Shown here piece by piece: positions 57,886-64,000 of a stretch of DNA of 64,000 bases; within the stretch, counting starts at the first letter, position 1, and each line of letters begins with the position of its first letter. The position numbers and the translations under genes were made by a program. The notes beneath the pieces were generated by a model. That model searched no databases, was not told where the DNA came from, and worked only from the letters and a program-made list of their open reading frames with translations. The DNA is from Actinokineospora enzanensis DSM 44649 (GTDB lineage: Bacteria > Actinomycetota > Actinomycetes > Mycobacteriales > Pseudonocardiaceae): assembly GCF_000374445.1 (NCBI RefSeq), contig NZ_KB894431.1:50490-114489 (forward strand), written 5' to 3'.

Positions 57886-60873
57886 TCACAACATGTCGAG
57901 CGCGGGTTTGAGTGCCTCGGGGTGGCCAAGTTGTTCGATCATGTACCGCAGTCGCCCTAGAAAACCGGGCAGGGCAGGAATGTCCGGCCGGAGCCCGGCC
58001 TGGAAGGCTACGAGAGCAGCGGAGATGTCGTCAGGGGCGGTGAAGTTCAGACCGCACAGCGCGTAGCCGAGAAGCAGCCAGGCGGCGAAGTCGTCGCCGT
58101 TGTGTTTCACCCGGCCTGCCGACTCATCGCGCAACGCTTCGAACTGGGTCCTTGCTTCGCGGGTATCGCCGGTCAGATGGGCGGTCAACGCTCGGAGGGC
58201 CAACACCATGAGTGCCTGGTGCCTACGCTGGGAGGGCCAAACCAGCCCTATCTCCCTCCTGGCAGCGGAGGGTTGGCCCATCGTCAGGTACACGAAGCAG
58301 AGGGTGGTCCGGGCCTGCGCCAACACGACCGGATCCCTTTGATCCAGTGCCAGGTCGATGGCCATGTTCGCGGATACTTTCGCCGATTCCGGATCATCGA
58401 GGTACAGTTGGACCTCGGCCCGGCCGTCGAGTGTCGCCGCTCGCAACAGGCCGAGCGGATGTCGCCTCGCATCGGTTTCGGCCATATTCAGGAAATGCCC
58501 GGCTCGTTCGGAGTTCCCGAGTTCGCTGTGCCAACGAGCAAGCCGGAGGGCAGCGGAAACGGTGTTCGACAAGAACATCGGCGAGCCATCTGTTTCCGGG
58601 AACCCCGGCCGCTCTCGGATATCGGTGATCTTCTCGGCGGCATGCAGGGCCAGGTCATACCTGCCGAGGCGGCGATGACAGCTGGCGATGCCTTCCAAGG
58701 CTTCCAGTTGCGTCGACAAGCTCTGGCACTCCTCAGCGCCCTCACGGCCCATCTCGTAGTAGGTGAGTGCCATCGTCATGTCGTGACACTCCCATTCCAG
58801 CGTGCCGAGGTTGTTGTAGATCTTGGCCACGCTGAGGCCGTCATTGGCCTCCAGTGCCATGCCCTGCGCTTCCCGAAGGCAGTCTGATGCTTCCTGGTAC
58901 CGCTGCGCGGAAAGATGGATGATACCCAGCGCATTCAGGTTCGCCTTGCGCAGGTGGTGGTCATCCAACGCCGCTCGCAACCGCTCCCGACTGTCCAACA
59001 ACAGGTGTTCGGCGTTCCATTCGCGAACAACCCCGTTGATCGATTCCACCACCTCGTACGCGGAACTCGGAGCATCAGCCAGGAGTCGTGCCTCCAACGC
59101 GGCGAAATGTGCCCGGAGTTCGTGCACATTGCGGGGAACTGCGACGAACTGCGACTTGAGCAACATCGCCGCGCGGAGATACATGGTCGACGCTGGTGGC
59201 TGGTCCTTGTGCCGCAGGACCAGGACGGCGTCCTCCTCCGGCAATGAGTAGTGATCGCCTGCCACGCGGTAGATGATCCGGTGGCGCGCCAGGGTGGACA
59301 ACGCCTCCTCGACCTCGGCGGCTGTCGCGCTCTCGACCAGATTGACAACCAGGCTCGACGGTACCGCTGTGCCAAAGGCCGCCAAAGCCCGCAGTACCGC
59401 GCGTTGCGACGTTGTCACGCTCTCGACCAAGAGGTGCATGAGCTCGGTGAGCACGTTGCTCGCTTTGAATCGGCTCAGGTGGTCGGCCAAGGTGACCGGG
59501 TCGAACCTACTGTCGGCAACGACCACCACGGCGTGGGCCAGCTCACCGAGCCGAGGATTGCCTTGCCACCGTTTGTGCAGGGCTGCCCAGTTTTCCGCTG
59601 TGAGCCGGTCGAGGTCCCAGCGCCCGGCGGGTTCCAGGGTTCGGAGGTAGTCGCGGAAGTGCTCTTGGGACAATTGGTCGACGGTGATTTGCCGCCCCGG
59701 TGCAGACCACGTGCCACCGCTGGGCGAGACCGGGTCGGCCTGGGTGACCAGCAGCACGGTCAGCAGGTGTTCCGATGTGTCGGCTATCATCTCCAACGCC
59801 TCGTCCAACTGCGGGTCCATGAGATGATTCGTCCTCGGGTCGAGCAGGTGGTCCGCCGAGTCGATCATGACCACCACCGGTGCGACAATCCGCCCTAACG
59901 CGGTTTCCAGCCGCACGAGCGAGGATCTGCCGGAGTCGCGCGACGGGTCTGGGCCACCCTCCACGTAGTCGATGAACGTGGCGACGTCCAGCCGGTTCGT
60001 GGCATCCGCGCGGTGTCGAGCCACCCGCACCCCGTCGTTCCGTAGCTTCTCCAGCGTCTCGTCCGCGATGCGCGTTTTGCCGATGCCCCGCGTGCCGCGC
60101 AGCACGGACACACCCCAAGGGCCGTTCACAACCAGATCTCGGAGGTCCCGCACGTAGTCTTCGCGGTCGACGATGGCGGTTGATGGGTGCCCGGTGTCAC
60201 CGTGGACCACGGAGAGCGGCCGCAGGTCGATCGCCCGCACATCCGCGACGGCGAGTGAAAGCCGCCGCTTGGCCAGTGACTCCATGATCGCCGTTCGCTG
60301 GAAGCGAAAAACGTCGGCTTCCCTGCCGAGCTCGGTCAGATGTGCCTCCAGACCGGCTCGCACCCGTGCCAGCTCGGATGACCGTTCCGTGAGATCGCTG
60401 TCGAGTTCGCGCAGCGCCGACAGGTACCACCCGGTGCGTCTGATCAACTCTTCGTACGTGCGGAGCTCGTACTCGTCATCCCCGAGGAAGAGGGTGATCT
60501 CTTCGCGTTCCGCGCTGACGACAACAACCGGATGGCGTGTCTCCGCGGCGAACCGCTTGCTGTTGAGATGTCTGGTACCGCCGTCGGTGAGCAGGGCGCT
60601 CCGAGAAGGGCGCAGCATGGTCCGCATCCGGATCACCCGGTCCAAAGCGGTGTTGAGGATCATCGCCCCGTGCTGCTGCGACCCGTCGTGGATCAAGGCG
60701 GAGGTGACGTTCAGCTCGATGGGCATGCCCCCGTCGAGCAACTCCTCGTGGCAGTGCTCGCAGCCCAGCACCACCGCGGTCCCCCTACCGCTTCCCCGGA
60801 CGCGTTCAAGTCCCTTCCGAAGTTGCTGACCGAAGGCCAGAACGGGGGGCAACTGCTCAGGGTGGTCGGCCAT
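57886..60873 (-). CDS. DisA-like (DAC) domain - STAND NTPase - TPR protein, HGA variant
   Basis: 995 aa from ATG 60873 (GGAG five bases upstream). Residues about 10-140 match the DisA N-terminal diadenylate-cyclase domain: LRKGLERVRGSGRGTAVVLG, NVTSALI, GGTRHLNSKRFAAETRHPVV, SAEREEITLFLGDDEY. The catalytic DGA motif is HGA (68-70), while T-R-H (100-102) remains. An extra CEHCHE motif is at 38-43. A helical linker (150-205) precedes a STAND/AAA-type NTPase: Walker A GTRGIGKT (260-267), Walker B PVVVMIDSADHLLD. A winged helix region and TPRs follow (from about 560). Probably catalytically dead as a cyclase. Lies 130 bases after the start-proximal paralogue at 61004-63721. Confidence 0.8.
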   Translation of the reverse strand: MADHPEQLPPVLAFGQQLRKGLERVRGSGRGTAVVLGCEHCHEELLDGGMPIELNVTSALIHDGSQQHGAMILNTALDRVIRMRTMLRPSRSALLTDGGTRHLNSKRFAAETRHPVVVVSAEREEITLFLGDDEYELRTYEELIRRTGWYLSALRELDSDLTERSSELARVRAGLEAHLTELGREADVFRFQRTAIMESLAKRRLSLAVADVRAIDLRPLSVVHGDTGHPSTAIVDREDYVRDLRDLVVNGPWGVSVLRGTRGIGKTRIADETLEKLRNDGVRVARHRADATNRLDVATFIDYVEGGPDPSRDSGRSSLVRLETALGRIVAPVVVMIDSADHLLDPRTNHLMDPQLDEALEMIADTSEHLLTVLLVTQADPVSPSGGTWSAPGRQITVDQLSQEHFRDYLRTLEPAGRWDLDRLTAENWAALHKRWQGNPRLGELAHAVVVVADSRFDPVTLADHLSRFKASNVLTELMHLLVESVTTSQRAVLRALAAFGTAVPSSLVVNLVESATAAEVEEALSTLARHRIIYRVAGDHYSLPEEDAVLVLRHKDQPPASTMYLRAAMLLKSQFVAVPRNVHELRAHFAALEARLLADAPSSAYEVVESINGVVREWNAEHLLLDSRERLRAALDDHHLRKANLNALGIIHLSAQRYQEASDCLREAQGMALEANDGLSVAKIYNNLGTLEWECHDMTMALTYYEMGREGAEECQSLSTQLEALEGIASCHRRLGRYDLALHAAEKITDIRERPGFPETDGSPMFLSNTVSAALRLARWHSELGNSERAGHFLNMAETDARRHPLGLLRAATLDGRAEVQLYLDDPESAKVSANMAIDLALDQRDPVVLAQARTTLCFVYLTMGQPSAARREIGLVWPSQRRHQALMVLALRALTAHLTGDTREARTQFEALRDESAGRVKHNGDDFAAWLLLGYALCGLNFTAPDDISAALVAFQAGLRPDIPALPGFLGRLRYMIEQLGHPEALKPALDML

Positions 60874-61003
60874 CGAAGCTCCGTCCGCGCCGGCTGGGCT
60901 TTGGTCCACAGACGGGGCATCACGCTAGCCGGTCGATGCGGACCACGGGTGCAGAATGTCCTTGTCGCATGTCACGCATCCTGCGCGTGGAGGTGTGGCC
61001 GGA

Positions 61004-62209
61004 TTACCCGATCGTGTCGGTGAACTCGGTGAGTCGAGCGCGGAGTCGTCGGGTGATCGGGTCATCCTCGGGGAACAGGTCGAGGGCGGTACGCATGGTC
61101 GCGACGCCGGTCTCGACGGCACCCGCCAGGCATTGCGCGTAGCCCATGTCGCTGAGGGTCAGGGCTTGGCCGTACTGGTCGCCCAGATCCACGCGTTGGT
61201 TGTAGGCCTGCTGGTACAGCTCCAAGGCGATGTCCAGTCTGCCCGCGTCGCGGTGGATGTTGGCGGCGTTGGTCCTGGCCCAGGCCATACCGCGGTGGTA
61301 GCCGACCTCGGTGAAGGCGGTGAGAGCCCGTGTGGAGTGCTCCAGCGCCTCGTCCAAGTGGCCCGCGTCGCGGTAGATGCCGCTGAGGTTGTTGTGGATG
61401 ACGCCCTGTTCCTGACGGTCGGCCGTCTGCTCGGCCACGTGGAGCCCGCGCAGGCACAGCACGGCGGCCTCGTCGAGCCGACCGCGTTCCCGACAAGCCT
61501 GTGCGTAGCGGCCCGCGACCCACGCGACACCGACGGCATACTTCAGTTCCTCCCAGGTCGACAGCGCTTCCCGGAAGCAATCTTCGGCGAGTTCGTGCTC
61601 GTACCGCTCACGGTGGGCGACACCGAGCCTGGACAGCATCGTCGCGACGCCGTGGCGATCCCTCTCGGTGCGCGCGGAAGCCAGACCGGTGGTGTGGGTA
61701 CCGATCCAGTCCGACCACATCTTCGTGCGGTAGAAGTACTCGAACAGCGTCGCTGCCAGGCGCCAAGCCAGGTCGTGCAGACTCCACTCTGCCGCCTGGT
61801 GCACGCAAGCGACCAAGTTGGTCCGCTCCGCGTGCAGCCAGTCCATCGCGGCCGTCGCGTCGGAGAACTCCATACCGGGACCAGCGATCCCCAAGATCTC
61901 GGGGTGCTTCACATCGAACAGCCGGTCAGCGTTGGCGGCGCTTGCCAGGTACCACGTGATCACCGCACGGACCGCGGCGGTCCGGGTGTCGCCCGACTCC
62001 TCCGTGCTGATCCGCTCGATGGCGAAGAGCCGCAGCATGTCGTGCGCGCGGTACCGGCCGGGGCCCACGAGTTCGACGAGGCTGACCTGGTGCAGCCCGG
62101 CCAACGCCTTGCGAGCCTTGGCCGTACCCAGACCGGACAGCACCCCTGCTGCCTCCGCGCATATGGTGCTCCCCGCGAACAGTCCGAGGAAGCGGAACGT
62201 GAGCGCCTG
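61004..62209 (-). pseudogene. 3' part of the DGA-type DAC-STAND gene (winged helix and TPR), behind amber codon
   Basis: It continues the frame of the gene at 62210-63721 without any shift. After the TAG, QALTFRFLGLFAGSTICAEA, AGVLSGLGTAKARKALAGLH, LVELVGPGRYRAHDMLRLFA reads straight on as the winged-helix part of an NB-ARC protein. TPR repeats run to the stop at 61004. An independent start is possible at GTG 62143 but would give a domain fragment. Together with 62210-63721 the unit is 906 codons. Whether it is a true nonsense mutation, readthrough or a base-call error cannot be decided from sequence alone. Confidence 0.7.
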
Positions 62210-63721
62210 CTAGTCGGTGAGGTGACGGTAAGAAGCGATGAAGACCGGGCGTAACGCGGCCGCTGGATCTTCATCGTCGAACAGGTTCAATGCGTTGTCC
62301 GCGCGTAGTTCGGCGATGAACGCCGCGACGTCGGCGTACTCGCCGCTTGCCAGCCGTTGCCTCGCGATCCGCAGCGCGAGCGGCAGATGTCCGCATAACC
62401 GGGCCAGGTCGGCGACATCGGGATCGGCCTCCTGCCCCAGCAGGATCATGGCCTCGTGCGACGGCAGCGGGTCGAGGTCGATGACCTTTGCCCCCTCCCG
62501 GCTGACCAGTCCGCGCAACCTCGTGCGACTGGTCACGACGACCGCGTTGCGGCCGCTGGGCAGCAGGAGCCGAACCTGCTCGGCGTCCTTCGCGTCATCC
62601 AGCACGACGAGCATCCGGCGATCGTGCATGACCGAGCGGTACAGCGCGACCCTGCTCTGCAGGGAGTTCCCCGTCACCAGCGCCGACATGCCGAGAGCGG
62701 ACAGGAATCCGTCGATGACCTCGTCCGGCTCCGCTGTACGCGCAGTTGGATGGTATCCGCGCAATTCCGCGAAGAGGACACCGTCGGGGAAGCGGTCCTC
62801 GTGCACGGTGGCCCAGTGCACGACGACCGCAGTCTTCCCGACACCGGGTGTGCCGACCACGCAGTGCACCTCGGGTATGTCCGCGTCGGCCATCTCGGTG
62901 AGGCGCCTGAGGGCAACGGCCTGATTCACCAGCTCCCGAACGGTGAAAGGGAGCTGTCGAGGCGTCGGTTGAGTCGGTGCCGGGGACGGCAGTATCAGCG
63001 ACGTGATCGTTCCCGCCTGTACCACCGTCTGCGCGAAACCGGCCATCTGGTTGCTCACGCCTTTGATGACCGGGGCGGCAGGTGTCAGGTCGGTGCCCGG
63101 CCAGGCCTTGTCGACCCGCGACATCAGTATCTGGCATTCGGTCCGAAGCGTTCGCCCCGATTCACCCAGTTCGTCGAGGAGTCCGCTGAGTTCCCGCAGC
63201 GTTGTAGTGACGGTGTCATGATCCGACGTATCGCGATTGGTTCCCAGGGTCCGGACGAGGTTCATCCGGTCGTCGATCTCGCCGCGCAATTCGACGCGTT
63301 CACGGAGGCGGTGACCACGGCCACCGATGAACAGCGTTATGGCCCGCTGCTCCTCACTCACCACTATGACCGGGTGGCCGGACTGAGCCGCGAACCGCTC
63401 GGCTGTGGCATGTCTGGTTCCACCAGCCGACGACGGCGTCGGGTCCGGCTCCAGCCTGGTGTGCGTACGAACGACTCGGCTCCAGTCCGCGTTCACGACC
63501 AGTGCGCCGTCACCACTCGTCGCACGCAGGATCACCTCGCTGGTGACGGGCTGGTCCGTGACGACACCGTTGCCGAACATCGATTCATGGCAGGAACCAC
63601 ACCCGAGGACAACGATCGCGCCCCGCCCCTGCGCGCGGACCAGTTCGACACCCTCACGAACCGGCGAACCAAAAGCCAACTTCACCCTGAGTTCGTCGAG
63701 AGACTCGTTGCGTGCCGACAT
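62210..63721 (-). CDS. DisA-like (DAC) domain - STAND NTPase, DGA variant, ending at in-frame amber
   Basis: 503 aa from ATG 63721 (GGAGG four bases upstream). The DAC-like domain is at 10-140: VREGVELVRAQGRGAIVVLG, DGA (71-73, catalytic motif kept), GGTRHATAERFAAQSGHPVI (T-R-H 102-104), VSEEQRAITLFIGG. The extra motif CGSCHE is at 41-46. After a helical linker comes VSNQMAGFAQTVVQAGTIT, a pre-STAND motif common in actinobacteria. The NTPase has Walker A GTPGVGKT (290-297), Walker B MLVVLDD (370-376), VVVTSR and GHLPLAL (444-450). Translation would stop at TAG (62212-62210) right after YRHLTD, removing the winged helix and TPR sensor encoded downstream in the same frame. Confidence 0.8.
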   Translation of the reverse strand: MSARNESLDELRVKLAFGSPVREGVELVRAQGRGAIVVLGCGSCHESMFGNGVVTDQPVTSEVILRATSGDGALVVNADWSRVVRTHTRLEPDPTPSSAGGTRHATAERFAAQSGHPVIVVSEEQRAITLFIGGRGHRLRERVELRGEIDDRMNLVRTLGTNRDTSDHDTVTTTLRELSGLLDELGESGRTLRTECQILMSRVDKAWPGTDLTPAAPVIKGVSNQMAGFAQTVVQAGTITSLILPSPAPTQPTPRQLPFTVRELVNQAVALRRLTEMADADIPEVHCVVGTPGVGKTAVVVHWATVHEDRFPDGVLFAELRGYHPTARTAEPDEVIDGFLSALGMSALVTGNSLQSRVALYRSVMHDRRMLVVLDDAKDAEQVRLLLPSGRNAVVVTSRTRLRGLVSREGAKVIDLDPLPSHEAMILLGQEADPDVADLARLCGHLPLALRIARQRLASGEYADVAAFIAELRADNALNLFDDEDPAAALRPVFIASYRHLTD

Positions 63722-63876
63722 GGGCCCTCCGGTGTTCGGGAGCAATCGTCGCGCACACTCTCCCACCCACCGAGTATTGGCACGCCCGTAGTGAGGTCCA
63801 GGTGGTCGCCGCTGGGCGCTTCCGACCGGCTCACATGATGCTCGGCCAAGACCGATGAGCACCAGCTAGTGCCGCA
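63722..63876. other. Short region between DAC-STAND gene and IS element
   Basis: 155 bases upstream of ATG 63721 must hold the DAC-STAND promoter. The insertion sequence appears to begin near the TA at 63867-63868, so the native promoter may have been displaced beyond the element. Confidence 0.4.
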
Positions 63877-64000
63877 TCAAGCAATGTTGGGTAGGTAATC
63901 AGGTCTGCGGATCTTGGAGTTGACCGCGAAGTGTTGTTTGGGTGTGGCGTGTTTGTTGGTCCAGCGGATGTAGCGGGCGATCGCGGTCTCTTGGGCGGTG
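63877..64000 (-). CDS. IS630-like transposase, C-terminal fragment (runs off window)
   Basis: The last 41 codons of a transposase: ETAIARYIRWTNKHATPKQH then FAVNSKIRRPDYLPNIA and stop. The A-I-A-R-Y-I-R-W-x-N-x-H-A-T-P segment is typical of the C-terminus of actinobacterial IS630-family (Tc1/mariner-like) DDE transposases. The family normally targets TA; a TA at 63867-63868 lies just outside the stop and could mark the element end. The rest is beyond the window. Codon usage has more A/T than neighbouring genes. Confidence 0.7.
   Translation of the reverse strand, partial: TAQETAIARYIRWTNKHATPKQHFAVNSKIRRPDYLPNIA

Noticed and set aside
60744..60760. CxxCH motif as a c-type haem attachment site
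   Set aside because: The protein has no export signal and c-type haem is attached outside the membrane; metal or redox function is more plausible.
1..64000. tRNA or rRNA genes
   Set aside because: No cloverleaf-like segment or conserved rRNA sequence was noticed. A tRNAscan-SE/Infernal run would be decisive.

Overview
The window is high-GC DNA (roughly 70 percent) with strong third-position GC bias, GTG/TTG starts, tightly overlapping operons, NB-ARC/STAND-TPR regulators, WYL and LuxR-type regulators and small exported proteins. All of this points to a filamentous actinomycete, most likely Pseudonocardiales (Actinosynnema/Saccharothrix/Lentzea type). The family-level placement is inference. 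I see no rRNA, tRNA or CRISPR array.

Layout. (1) 1-11500: an apparent small-molecule biosynthetic locus built around a divergent promoter (4814-5190). Leftwards run a NeuB-type ulosonate synthase, an SDR, a fused transketolase, an RraA-like aldolase and a sugar-nucleotide-type reductase that runs off the window. Rightwards run three tandem ATP-grasp ligases and two MFS exporters. The logic suggested is chain extension of a sugar, peptide/amide bond formation by ATP-grasp enzymes, then export. (2) 11534-18472: a tyrosine-rich secreted miniprotein, a DUF72 protein, an OmpA-domain protein with an eCIS-cargo-like LQRxAGN motif, a PAF-acetylhydrolase-like membrane hydrolase, and a NarL-type two-component system. 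(3) 18540-26550: a LysR-controlled catabolic cassette with two YtcJ-type amidohydrolases and a ribose-type ABC importer. (4) 26693-39148: an HTH-NB-ARC-TPR regulator, a large lipoprotein, a small secreted protein, a heterodimeric ABC exporter with one dead ATP site, a decayed gene, and an epoxide-hydrolase-like enzyme divergent from a WYL regulator around a perfect 25-bp operator. A DUF6326-type membrane protein follows. (5) 39311-41106: a second NarL-type two-component system.

(6) 41403-64000 is a defence island. A complete Shango system (sngA-sngB-sngC, plus strand) converges with an 11-nt overlap on a complete Wadjet system (jetA-jetB-jetC-jetD, minus strand). These are followed by a frameshifted PIN-like gene, a small unknown gene and a receiver-like regulator that has lost its phospho-aspartate. 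The most unusual content comes next: two adjacent minus-strand genes (57886-60873 and 61004-63721) that each fuse an N-terminal DisA-like diadenylate-cyclase (DAC) domain to a STAND NTPase and TPR repeats. Both DAC domains carry an extra CxxCHE motif. One keeps the catalytic DGA motif while the other has HGA, and the DGA copy is interrupted by an in-frame amber codon. A partial IS630-like transposase abuts this pair at the right edge. I regard the DAC-STAND pair as the best candidate for an undescribed system, plausibly a cyclic-dinucleotide-signalling immune module.
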